Shown here: in pieces, positions 10,197-22,356 of the stretch
How positions within the stretch are numbered: position 1 is the first letter of the stretch
Layout: each line of letters opens with the position of its first letter
NCBI GenBank assembly: GCA_029204225.1
Contig: CM055104.1
Span: 23,056,786 to 23,120,785 of the forward strand
Origin: Diphasiastrum complanatum
Lineage: Eukaryota > Streptophyta > Lycopodiopsida > Lycopodiales > Lycopodiaceae
Direction: 5' to 3'
Length of the DNA stretch: 64,000 nt
Position numbers and translations under genes: made by a program
Notes under the pieces: generated by a model
What the model was told of the DNA's origin: nothing
Databases searched by the model: none
What the model saw: only the letters and a program-made list of their open reading frames with translations

Positions 10197-10764
10197 GAAT
10201 TTCAAAAAAGTTCTACTGACATGTACCGGGTAGGTTATTTACAACTGGCTAGATTTTTTTGGTTCCGAGACATATTTTGGCCCCAGACTAGTATTGGATT
10301 TTCGGACCTATTTATGTATCGCGTGTTATGTATGATCTTTGTTAAATGACAACATTGTTTACTACTAGTTGCTGGCCATCTCTTGTGGGCCATTTGATGT
10401 GTGCTTCTGGAAGTGAATGTATGTAGAATAATTATGAGAAAAACATTTCTATATTATATAGAATTGAAGCTTGTTTTGATATCTAGTATTCAAAACTGGT
10501 AGCTGTTGGCCATCTCTTGGAGGCCTTTTATAATGTGCTTCTACACAAAGAAGATGTTTAGAATTATGCTGAAAATTACATTCATGTTTTATGGCAAGGG
10601 ATTGATTGGTTGAGGGTTTAGGTTTCTAATTCAATATTAGATACATCCTTAAAATTATGTAACACATGATGATAATTGACTCTACTTTAGACTCTACTTT
10701 TGTTAATGCCTTCTCTTAACCTCCTTAGTTAATTCATGTATTTCCTCAAAAGTCAATACAAATT
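10197..10764. other. AT-rich spacer downstream of the SWIM ORF
   Basis: No coding signal. Two related short segments (about 10366-10400 and 10500-10535, each around CTGGCCATCTCTTG or TTGGCCATCTCTTG) suggest a small local duplication. Confidence 0.4.
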
Positions 10765-10930
10765 TTCGATACACACATATTCGATACCTAACATTTTCGA
10801 TATATAAATATTCGATACACACATTTTCGGAACCCAAAAATTTTGAATCCCAAAATTTGATACCCAAAATTGTTGATTTCTAGAAATTCGATTCCCCAAA
10901 AATTCGAATATCAGATTTCGATACCCAAAT
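10765..10930. repeat. degenerate tandem repeat with unit like TTCGATACCCAAAA
   Basis: About ten imperfect units of roughly 15-16 bp occur in a row, each starting TTCGATA, TTTGATA or TTCGAAT and ending in an A-rich stretch. It abuts a copia gag fragment at its right end. Confidence 0.65.
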
Positions 10931-11160
10931 GAGAACACCTTGCAGTGTCTCCAAGGATGGAAGATCCTCCCTGACAGCATAAGTCTGCACAATATTGTCA
11001 TACTCATCTCTAAGTCCATTTAGGACTACTTGAACAAGTTCAGTGTTCTTAAGAGCATCACTAATATCGGCTAACTCTTGATGAAGATCCTTAACTCTCA
11101 TGACATATGATAAAGCACTCTCATCTACTCTCTGATAACTTAGAAATATTTGGTTTCAAT
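10923..11160 (-). pseudogene. copia gag fragment (UBN2-like)
   Basis: MRVKDLHQELADISDALKN and QVVLNGLRDEYDNI are typical of the copia gag helical domain, followed by LPSLETLQGVL. It resembles the gag of family J (34405-37642). It is cut on one side by the TTCGATA tandem repeat and on the other by a family A LTR remnant. Confidence 0.7.
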
Positions 11161-11169
11161 TTTAATGAA

Positions 11170-11377
11170 AATCACCATGGACATGACCCCAAACTCGAGA
11201 TAGGAAGTTAATATTTTATCGTGTTTGCGAACCGTTCGTCTTCATCTCCTTTGACTTTCGTGTTCGTAAAACTTTTCGTGTTTTGTGTCTCATGACTTTC
11301 GTGTTCGCGAACATCTTCGTCAGGCTGAGGGCTGAAAGCTAGCAATGCTTTGTAAACAGAAACGTTTTGTTTCTTCA
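11170..11377 (-). repeat. family A LTR, 5' part only (minus strand)
   Basis: On the minus strand GAGAGGGAGT (the polypurine tract) is followed by TGAAGAAACAAAACG, the family A LTR start, at 11377. The pol frame reads on into the LTR for about 56 codons. The LTR is truncated near 11170 against a gag fragment of another family. Confidence 0.65.
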
Positions 11378-12925
11378 ACTCCCTCTCAAAGCATGATAGC
11401 TTTATGATCCCGAGACTGCTCCTTTGTCTCTCAAAGAGTCCTTTGTCCAAGGCTTTGGTGAAGATGTCAGCAACCATATCTTTCGTTCCGATGAGGGTGG
11501 TCTGCAACATCTTCTTTTCAATTAGATCCCTGATCAAGTGGTACTTGATCGCAATGTGCTTCATTCTGGAATGGAACACAAGATCTTTCGTCAGGTGTAT
11601 TGCAGAGGTGTTGTCCATCTACAAGACCAGGGGCTCTTTTCTTGTTTCGCCCAATTCGTCCAAGAACTGCCTTAGCCATATTATCTCGTTGGCCATCTTT
11701 GCTGCTGCAACATATTCTGCTTCACAGGATGACTGGGCTACAACGGTCTACTTCTTGCTGACCCAGAGAACTGTTGCTCCTGATGCAATGGTGCATCCTC
11801 CTGAGACGCTTTTACAATCGTCCTTGAGAGATGCCCAACTAGCATCGCTGTAGGAAAGTATCCTAAAACCTGCACCACGACAATAACACAGGCCGTAATC
11901 CCTCGTTAATTGAAGATATTGCAAAATTCGTTTCACAATCTTCCAATGTGTCGAGCCTGGATTCGTATAGAATTGGCTCATCCTTAATACTGCATAAGCA
12001 ATATCAAGACGTGTGTTGTCAGCAAGGTACATCAGTGATCCTATCAGCTTCCTGTAAGGTGTGAGTTGCATTTGTTCTCTCTCTTCCTCAGTCTTTGGAC
12101 AGTCGTTGCTTGTTAGCACCGTCCCTACGAGCATTGGAGTGTTCGCTCCTTTACAGTTCAGCATCCCAAAGTCCTCTAGGATCTTCTGGGTGTATCTGGA
12201 CTGGTGAAGGTATAACTTACCTCCCTCATAGTCCCTTTCAATTTGTAAGCCTAGGTAACACCTGGCTTCTCCCATATCCACGATTTCGAAATGTTTCAAG
12301 ATGTCTGCCTTTACTTCAACAATTAGCTGCTCACTCCTGCAAAGTATCAAAGTGTCGTCCACATACACAGCTACAATGATGATCTGCCCATCTGTAACTC
12401 TAACATATACATTAGAATCAGCCAACAGGGGCTTGAATCCTAATGATTTCAGGGCTTGATCTTTCTTCTTGTACCATTGTTGGACTGATTGTTTCAAACC
12501 GTAGATGCTTCTATGCATTTTGCATGCATAGTCAGGAAGTGAATTTGAGATATATCTTGGGGGTTGATCGATGTAGACCTCTTCGTCTAGTTCGCCATGC
12601 AAGAAGGCTGTCTTCTCGTCCACAATGTGGATCCTGAGGTCATAAGCTGCTGCATATGCAAATAACAGACGCAGGGACGAATGTTTGATGACATGAGAGA
12701 AGGTTTCAGAGTAGTGAATAACGTATCTCTGAGAAAAACCTTTTGCTACCAGTCTTGCCTTGAATTTTGTCACATTCCCATCTGGTCCATATTTGAGCTT
12801 GAAGACCCATTTGCATTTGACAGTCTTGCGCTTATGTGGTAATGGCTCCAACATACGTACCTGGTTCTTCCTCATGGACTCCATCTCTTTGTTCATGGCT
12901 TGGATCCATCCGTCCTTCTCTGGTA
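11208..12925 (-). pseudogene. copia family A pol: RT and RNase H
   Basis: RT starts at about 12925 (KDGWIQAMNKEMESM) and contains KCKWVFKLKYGPDG, KARLVAKGFSQR, the YVDD catalytic motif in AVYVDDTLIL, and YGLKQSVQQWYKK. RNase H follows with YSDASWASL, SSCEAEYVAAAK, DNTSAIHL and DMVADIFTKAL. Two CAG-to-TAG stops break the RNase H part (about 11747-11749 and 11619-11621). The frame then continues into the LTR. Gag, protease and integrase are missing: at about 12925 the sequence changes abruptly to another copia family. The RT catalytic site is intact but the element is not functional. Confidence 0.85.
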
Positions 12926-15190
12926 AATATTCTTTGTAGAGCTTTCCAGTGTTGTAGGCTTGGATTGGACATGTACTGAGACAATGTGCTTACTACATAT
13001 GCTAGATCAGGTCGCGTGCGAATCATAGAATACATAATAGATGCTATGACAGACTGATAAGGATACCTGCACATTTCTTGCTGATCTGCTTGAGTTTTGA
13101 GGCACATGTCTTTGGACAACTTAGCTCCTGGATCCATAGGTGTGTCTATGGGCTTGCAATCCTCCATGCCATATCTGCGAAGTATATTAGTCAAGTAGGA
13201 TTCTTGGCTTATAGTTATTCTTCTGCCTGCGCGATCTCTGCTGATCTGCATACCAAGAAGGTAATGGACTGGGCCTAAATTAGTCATCTCAAACTCTGAT
13301 GAAAGTTGAAATTTGGTTTTCTGTAACAACTTATTTGAATTGCTGATAATTAAAGAATCATCACGATATAATGCTATTATGACATAGCTTGATCCTTTAT
13401 GCCTGAGATATACATTACAATCTGCAGAGCAAGAAGTAAAATTGTGCTACAACAAGAAGTGATTAATTCTGTCATACCAGGCCCTGGGAGCTTGCTTAAG
13501 ACCATATAAGGCGTTATGCAATTTACATACCAGATGCTCCTTGCCTTGAGGAACGTAACCTTCTGGTTGATAGACGAATATCTCTTGTATAAATTCATGC
13601 AGGAATGTCATCTGGACGTCCATCTGGTGAATGTCCAGATCTTCTGCAGCAACTGTAGCCAGTAAGGTACGAATGGACTGATGCTTTACCACTGGACTAA
13701 AGGTCTGTGTGTAGTCTATCCCATATACTTGTTCAAAGCCTTTAACCACCAATCTAGCTTTCCATTTGGATATGGATCCATCTGGCTTAAGCTTTAGCTT
13801 AAAGATCCACTTGGAGTCAATTGGTTTTACACCAGTAGGAGGATTGACAAGACTCCAGGTCCGGTTCTTCATTAGAGACTGATACTCAGCATCCATGACA
13901 ACCGTCCAATTGTCTGCATTGGGCATTGACAGAGCTTTTGCAATTGTGGCAGGTTCATCGTGACTGATGAACGCCTGAGGGACAAAACGATCAGGTTGTT
14001 GTCGTTGTCTTGCAGACCTTTGGGCTGCAGGTGCTTGAGTGGATGATTCTCCTTGGTGAATGATTGAGATCGTAGCATCTTGTGGCTGAACAATCGTGGG
14101 TCTGGGCCCATCAATGGTAAGTGGAGCTGTTGGGACAAACTCCTTTGTCTGAACAGTCGTAGGTCGTTGCCTATTGATGAATGGTGGAGCTGCTATGACA
14201 TACTCTTGTATCGGCTGCTTCTGCTCGAAATCGTGATACTTGTCTTCAAGAAAGACAACATCACGGCTGACTGAGATCTGACTTGTATCAACATCATAGA
14301 TGTGATATGCTTTATGAGACGTTGAGTAGCCGATGAAGATGTTCTTACAGCTTACTGGGTCCAGCTTCTTCCTCAGATTAGATGCACTTGTGCATAGCAG
14401 AGACATTAAAAAACACGAAGATGTTTCAAGCTTGGTTTGTAGCCATTGTAGTTCAAATGGTGTCTTGGAATCAACTGCTTTAGTGCTGGAGCAGTTCTGC
14501 AGATAGCAGGTCGTAGAGATTGCTTCTGCCCAAAATGTTTGAGGTAAGTGGGCATTGGTTGTCATGGATCGTGTAGCTTCCAACAATGTGCGGTTCTTGC
14601 ACTGCTACTCCATTATGTTGAGGAGTGTAGCTTGTAGTAAACTGATGGTGCACGCCACATGACGATCGATAGTCCTTCATTTCATTTGATAGGTACTCTC
14701 CCCCTGAATCAGACCGTAGGGCCTTGATTTTCTGACCAGTCTGATTCTCAGCATATTGCTTGAATTCCTTGAAGCAATTGAATGCTTTTGACTTGTTCTT
14801 AATGAACATTACACTGGTAAAATGGGAGTAAAAGCCTCGTTGACGATGCCATTTCAAATAAAAGCCTCATTGATGATGCCATTTCAAACATACTCTAAAG
14901 TATAGTCTAGGTTTGACTTGATGTCATTGACAAGCTCACATGGGGGATCAAGCTATCATGAACTGACATATTGATTACACAAAGAGATTTCTGGTCGCTT
15001 TTGTCAAATTGTGATGTGGCCTTTGCATCGCCTTCCAATCTTTCTTCCTCACCTGGCACGATCTCCCAAAGATCGCTCATCACAAGCAAATTTTGAATTT
15101 TGAATTTCCACAGAAAATTTTTCTTACCATCCAATTTACTTGACTTCAAAAGTGTAATATCTATTTTTATGCTCATCCTCTTACTCTGAA
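12926..15190 (-). pseudogene. copia family B: gag start, integrase, RT with large deletions
   Basis: The gag N-terminus (15181-14907) reads MSIKIDITLLKSSKLDGKK and WKFKIQNLL. It jumps directly to mid-integrase at about 14857 (KALRSDSGGEYLS, TPQHNGVAV), so the zinc knuckle, protease and integrase N-terminus are deleted. The pol frame 14586-13447 holds the integrase tail (TFWAEAI, IFIGY), then RT (DSKWIFKLKLKPDGS, KARLVVKGFEQVYG, HQMDVQMTFLHEF). A stop follows HFLL at about 13447. The catalytic motif (13350-13375) is YRDD instead of YVDD. RT continues 13329-12926 (TNLGPVHYLLGMQ, TRPDLAYVVSTLSQYM) and ends mid-domain at the junction with family A. RNase H and the 3' LTR are missing. Confidence 0.85.
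14828..14889. repeat. tandem duplication of about 31 bp
   Basis: Two adjacent copies of a segment beginning AAAAGCCTCRTTGAYGATG and ending CCATTTCAAA occur exactly at the gag-integrase deletion point of the family B element. Confidence 0.75.
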
Positions 15191-15813
15191 TCACACCAAT
15201 TCGACTTCAAAAACATAAACTTCATGCCAACATCGATCAATGATGTCTCTAAATGCAGTCAAATCTGATGCATAGTTTGAATTTTATGCCAAACAGAAGA
15301 AAAATGCCTTAAAAAAGCTAGTCCTTTTAAAAAATTTATATCATAGTCTACCACTACATTTGAATTTTTTTTCTCCACCATCTGAACTTTGGTTCTAGAG
15401 ATTTTTTGGCTCGAAAGCTAGCCAATCAATTACATAATGCTTTTGCCTAGAGAAATCTTTGCTTTTGTTGTGTTTTCCAACCCCAAATTACACTTGGTTT
15501 TTGCATTTTTGACCAATTCTCTGCAGAACACACCAGTGGGACAATGCTTGAAAGCTAAGTGATGGTCTTGAGGGACCCAACTTATTTGTTCAAATTGAAA
15601 TCTTTTAATGGAAAAACACTATTTCCTTCACTTCAAAACTTCCAAAGTGAAGTTTACCCAAAAATCAATTATGGCCACAAGAATTCATAGACCCGATGGC
15701 TAACAACAATTCTCTTGGACCCTCCCACATGTCGTGGCTGCACACTAAGTTCTGAATTGCTCAAGGGAAGGTCGCACTTTGATGAATTACACAAAAAAGT
15801 GAGTTGGGCACAT
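15025..15813 (-). repeat. left arm of a 0.8-kb inverted repeat (copia 5' region)
   Basis: This segment is the reverse complement of 18571-19360 with few differences. Checked anchors include GTGAGTTGGGCACATG, CTCCCACATGT and the gag start codons. It holds a copia 5' untranslated region and gag N-terminus on the minus strand. The distal end abuts a GA tract, and the other arm abuts a CT tract at the same position. Confidence 0.8.
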
Positions 15814-15814
15814 G

Positions 15815-16330
<516 letters not shown>

Positions 16331-17328
16331 GCCTTTTCCAATTCTAGATACGGTTTTAGTGCAAGTTCATCCTATTGAATCTAGTCTCAAAATGACCTCT
16401 AGTTTAGGTCAAGGTTGCTCAGAAGGACACCTAGAAGGCTCAAACCTATTCATCCCGATAACAGAGTCAAAAGCAATAGGAGTGTTAAAAGAAGAAGTTT
16501 TATGTAAGGCAACAAGTTTGCAAGTCTGAATCTCGACATCAGTAATATGGGCAAGTATAGTCCAGAGCTCAATAGAAATGGGAGTCATAAAGTTAACAGT
16601 AGACAAACTCTAGAGTTTGAAGGCCGTCTTAGTAGCTTTGAATTCAATGGTGCAGCTAGGAACTAGAGGGACCTGGCAACTCTTGGCTTGGCAGAACTCA
16701 AAGAAGATTGACCGTCAATATCACAGATTTCTTGGAAAAACATTTTCAAGTTGGGAAGCATTTTCTTTGTCCAAATCATCAACAAATACTGAGGGGTGAG
16801 AAAAAAGTGGTGAATCAATAGCAGGGGAAGGAATCTTAGAGGTGATACTTTTCCAAACAGTTGAAAATTTTACGTATGTGTGAATAGCAAAATCTTTCTT
16901 CTTCTTCAAAATTATCAACATGGGAGATTGACAAAAATACTTTCAACAATACTCAGAGGATCACATTTTTTAATGAATTCCTTCTAAACTTTAACCCAAT
17001 TCAAGATTCTCATAAGGTCAATAAGGCAAAGAATTCTGTCATCAGGACTAGCAGCATCACAGGTAGCTTTCCTCATCATGCACATAATAGTTTGTATAAA
17101 GGGGTTCACCATAACCAAGCAAAATTGCATCAGAAAACCATCTTGAGGACTAAACCATAAAACAGACCTAAGTTAGCCATAAAACTAGAATAAAGGAAAA
17201 CGTTTTCAAAAAGCATGCAAATTTATATAAGCCAATAGACATACAAAGATATGTTGTATATTGAAATCAAAAATATTACATAGTGCAAATTTGAATCTTC
17301 AAAGTCTACTCCGTCTCTGACACTTTCT
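16331..17328. other. spacer with open minus-strand segments of unknown origin
   Basis: Minus-strand frames 16921-16721 and 16606-16409 are open for about 65 codons each and could be decayed exons. They match no family I recognise. The remainder is AT-rich and non-coding. Confidence 0.35.
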
Positions 17329-17761
17329 TTAATGAAAGTTGCAAATTGGAGTCATGTAACAGCCTCCTCTTTTTGTATGGATCCAAGAGCTCATAGTCTC
17401 ATACTTACTCAGATCAACATAGGCAGCATAAATTGCAAAATGTGATGATCTAAGCATGGAATTCACTGGTCCATGTCCTAAAATTTTGAGTGCAATAGTT
17501 TTTTTTAACAAATATTATTCTATGCACCCTCATAAAATTATGACCTCCAAGAAAATAAAGAAGTGTCTTGATTGTCGTAATCATTGTTTCACCATGTTGA
17601 TGAAGCTTTGAATGGGCCACACTTATTTCATTATTCTTGAAGAACTTCAGATAATGGCCTGGTGCATGATCTAGTACACACACATACTTGTCTGTATCAA
17701 CACTTACCTCATTACTATTACCACTATTATTGTTCTTGTTCTTACTTTTGCACTTAACCAT
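17329..17761 (-). pseudogene. unrecognised reading frame broken by one frameshift
   Basis: Minus-strand codons from 17761 run as a 103-codon frame starting MVKCKSKNKNNN and including HAPGHYLKFF and HQHGETMITTIKTLL. An overlapping frame continues VNSMLRSSHFAIYAAYVDLS to CNFH. The two join at a run of T (about 17499-17506), so one indel in a homopolymer would make a frame of about 140 codons. There is no known domain. Confidence 0.35.
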
Positions 17762-18570
<809 letters not shown>

Positions 18571-18572
<2 letters not shown>

Positions 18573-19360
18573 GTGCCCAACTCACTTTTTTGTGTAATTT
18601 ATCAAAGTGCGACCTTCCCTTGAGCAATTCAGAACTTAGTGCGCAACCACAACACATGGGAGGGTCCAAGAGAATTGTTGTTAGCCATCGGATCTACGAA
18701 TTCTTGTGACCATAATTGATTTTTGGGAAAACTTCACTTTTGAAGTTTTGAAGTGAAGGAAATATTGTTTTTCCATTAAAAGATTTCAATTTGAACAAAT
18801 AAGTTGGGTCCCTAAAGACCATCACTTAGCTTTCAAGCATTGTCCCACTGGTGTATTCTGCAGAGAATTGGTCAAAAATGCAAAAACAAAGTGTAATTTG
18901 GGGTTGGAAAACAAAACAAAAGCAAAGTTTTCTCTAGGCAAAAGCGTTATGTAATTGATTGGCTAGCTTTCGAGCCAAAAAAATCTCTAGAACCAAAGTT
19001 CAGATGGTGGAGAAAAAAAATTCAAATGTAGTGGTAGACTATGATATCAATTTTTTTAAAAGGACTAGCCTTTTTGAGGCATTTTTCTTCTATTTGGCAT
19101 AAAATTCAAACTATGCATCAGATTTGACTGCATTTAGAGACATCATTGATCAATGTTGGCATGAAGTTTATGTTTTTGAAGTCGAATTGGTGTGATGCAG
19201 AGTAAGAGGATGAGCATAAAAATAGATATTACACTTTTGAAGTCAAGTAAATTGGATGGTAAGAAAATTTCTCTGTGGAAATTCAAAATTCAAAATTTGC
19301 TTGTGATGAGCGATCTTTGGGAGATCGTGCCAAGTGAGGAAGAAAGACTGGAAGGCGATG
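18571..19360 (+). repeat. right arm of the 0.8-kb inverted repeat
   Basis: This is the reverse complement of 15025-15813. It contains a copia 5' untranslated region (18571-19191) and the start of gag. Confidence 0.8.
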
Positions 19361-19377
19361 CTCGCATCACAGATTGA
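19192..19377 (+). pseudogene. copia family B gag N-terminal fragment
   Basis: MSIKIDITLLKSSKLDGKK and WKFKIQNLLVMSDLW match the gag start of the minus-strand copy at 15181. The frame ends after about 60 codons and runs into an LTR-like sequence. Confidence 0.7.
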
Positions 19378-19394
19378 AAAAAGGGACCAAAAAG

Positions 19395-20083
19395 TGTGAA
19401 TTTCAAACGTGTGGAGTGCCTACTACATGCGATTTAGATCTCCTAAGGTGTGTGGATGCACAATGATCAAGATTAGATTGAGATTTAAGATCTATCTTAC
19501 TCTCAATGGCAAAAACACACTACTACATGCATTAACTCACTTCCAAAGTACATACACACGTGTGGGAAGTGTTCCAAAATAAAACTCAGTAAAATTAAGC
19601 TCCTCTCCTCGGGTAGAGAGAGAATCCTACCAATAGCTCTCGGGTAGAGAGAGAATGCTAGAAAAACACTTAAGTCTCAAAATCCACAAGATCTCCAAAT
19701 TACGTAGATCAAAATGAGGAGTACAATGATACTATAGATCCACGAGCTAACACAATGCTCAAACATGATTGGACCACACATTTAAAATCCTATTGGACCA
19801 TTGATGGTTCCACCACTAAATCCTATTGGACCTCTTGAACTTCATCAAACAAAATCACTACACTTGTCTACTATCCATTTAGCTCGAGTTTTATCTCCTA
19901 CACTACTTTGGCTCAATAATGGCATTACATGTGGAATTGGACAATTTGCCATCTATGCCAAATTTGACTCTATCAACATCCTACACCAAGATGCTTGACA
20001 TAAAAAGGTGTAAGACCCTGGCCTTATCGAATATCCACATCCAGGATTGCTCTAAATCCCCCGTACCAAACATGGACGTAACA
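19395..20083 (-). repeat. LTR of the CTCGGGTAGAGAGAGAA type (minus strand)
   Basis: On the plus strand it starts TGTGAATTTC and ends GGACGTAACA. Read on the minus strand it starts TGTTACGTCC, preceded by the purine-rich ATTAGTGGAGGAAGA at 20098-20084. Most of its length (to about 20025) matches the LTR at 41907-42641, including two copies of CTCGGGTAGAGAGAGAA. Confidence 0.65.
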
Positions 20084-21247
20084 ATCTTCCTCCACTAATA
20101 TTAGCCAGATCAAGATCAGTTATTTAGATCTCAATCAAAATTCTGCACCAATAATGAATTAGTCATGTGCAATGTTAAAATTCTGGACTCGATGAGTGGC
20201 CAAAATGAGGGTGCCATCAATAAGGCTGCAAGTTTGGCACATGGCCTATAATAAGATTTTGCATATTTTGGCACAAGCTTGAAATGCCCTTTTGAGAACA
20301 TTCGAATGTAGAGTTGAGGGTCACATTTGATATAGAATTGAGGCCTACACTTGACTTAGGCTTAAGGCCTAACATGGAAAAGTTAGCATCTACATAACTT
20401 TCGCATTCCCCCTTAGATCCAACTTCTTTTTTCTCATTCATAATAAACTCATTCTTATCACTACAATGGCTCTTAAGTTTCTCAAATAACTATTCGAGAC
20501 TTAAAACAAATATCCCAAATAATATTTGATATTAATGTCCAAATAGAATGCCACTATCTCTTATAACAATTTTACAATATGATCTGGGATTACAATAAGC
20601 AAAATTTTCAAAGATAAGTTGTACAAAATTTTCTTGCCATAAGAAAGTACCATCTTGTTTTTTCCAACTGGTATCCCTAAAATTCGAAGAAGAATGTTAA
20701 AATTCTTCATCTCTTGACTAAGTCCATACTATTAGATTTCAATGCTCAGCCTTAAATCCTTTTGTTAATGAGCATCCTAAAAAGCCATTCAAAACATAGA
20801 TTTTTCAACCTTGGGTCGGTTCGGATCGGTTTGTATTTTTTTCGACCCTGAAAAATCCGACCCTCAGCATATTTTTCGACCCAGTGTATATTTCTGAACC
20901 CTTTGTATAAAATCCGACACTATGTAATTTTTCAATATTGTCGTTTAGAAATATGACCTAACGACTTTATATTGATGTCCGCCAACTTTGTACATGCATT
21001 TATGGCATAAAGGCCGTTTGTAATAACTATAGGCAATTCATTTGTAGATATTTTTAGTATATCAAACTTAGAATCTTCATCAAAAAACTTCTTTTGATAT
21101 TCCGAGTCTGATAATTTGTTAATCAGTATTAGCGATATCATGCTCAACAAGCTGAAGTTATAACTTCATGCAATTGTACTCATTGTTGTTAATAATTTGA
21201 GTGTGATTTGTCCTACTGATGTTATTGTTCTATTGCGCATTTGTATG
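20084..21247. other. spacer with a short degenerate repeat
   Basis: No gene was recognised. 20845-20935 has several copies of a TTTTTCGACCC-like motif at about 25-bp spacing. The rest is AT-rich, with short unsupported frames. Confidence 0.4.
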
Positions 21248-22239
21248 TGAAGAAACAAAACGTTTCTAATTACAAAGCTTTGCTAGCTTTCAGCCCTCTG
21301 CCTGACGAAGATGTTCACAAACACGAAAGTCAAGAGACACGAAGCACGAAAGTTTCGCAACACCTGACGAAAAGACACAAACACGAAAAATTCACGAACA
21401 AGAATCTTTTGCGGTCCAACACGAGAAAGTAAGACGACGGAAATGAAACCAACGACGTGACACGAAAAACGTCGCGAAACCTTCTCTGCCCTCACGCTCC
21501 AAAGAGTACCAGCAAAGATCATACAAGTACCCAGAAGTATAGATGTCTGATCTGATGGCATGATGTCAGCAGATACACTCTATGTCATGGCTAATCTGCC
21601 ACTCTTGTAATTTCTTGATTAGTTGTAGATGCTTAATCACACTAATCTTAAAGGTACAAAGAGCGACTATATACTTAATGGATGGTACTTGACACATATA
21701 TAGATGAATATGTAGAACATACACACACATGAAATAGTCTGATGCTAGTAAGCAATCAAGACGAAATACAGACAAGAAGCGTGAGACGAGTCCTGTAATA
21801 AGGATCCATAGAAATCCACAAGTCCGCTAGTAAGCGAGACATCCACTCGTGAGAGAACTGTATTTCTCGCATGCCAACGCACCGCGTGGATCTGCATGTA
21901 GTGCTTGAAGAATCAGAGAAAAATCAGTAGATGATCTTGTAGCCATTGGGCACATGTTAATTTATGATGTATGATTTTGAATGCAAATGTGTCTGCTGTT
22001 ATTCGTGTGTCTGATTCTCCCATTTATTCTAATTCTGCACATTGGTTGAATTTGTTGAATGTTGCATTAAATTATGAACGTAGATTAGCAGTGACTAACT
22101 ACATTCTGGAGGACTACAGGAGTGATTCAGCTGGCAGTGTCCAGTGACCACATCTGAACTCCATCTGAAATGCATTGAGTCGTGGTTCCTTCGCTTTCGC
22201 AACAGGTTTGCGACCGCGAAAAGACTTCTATTCTCATCA
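21248..22239 (+). repeat. family A LTR (left copy)
   Basis: It starts TGAAGAAACAAAACG and ends TTCTCATCA. Its first part encodes the same residues (NYKALLAFSP, DEDV) as the pol C-terminus of other family A copies, because pol reads into the LTR. The sequence after it, TGGATCATAATC, looks like a decayed primer site. From 21516 on it matches 24024-24738. Confidence 0.75.
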
Positions 22240-22356
22240 GTGGATCATAATCTACCTACATATTGTCATAATCTGACATAGCCAAGAAGCTATCAAATCC
22301 AAGAGGCCAAGCATTCAAACAAACAACCATCAACAAGAGAACAGACTCCATAAGCA

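Noticed and set aside
21248-22239. Reading 21241-21432 as a separate pol fragment upstream of an LTR
   Set aside because: Two copies begin at exactly TGAAGAAAC after different flanks, and in longer copies that point follows a polypurine tract. It is therefore the LTR start, with pol overlapping it.
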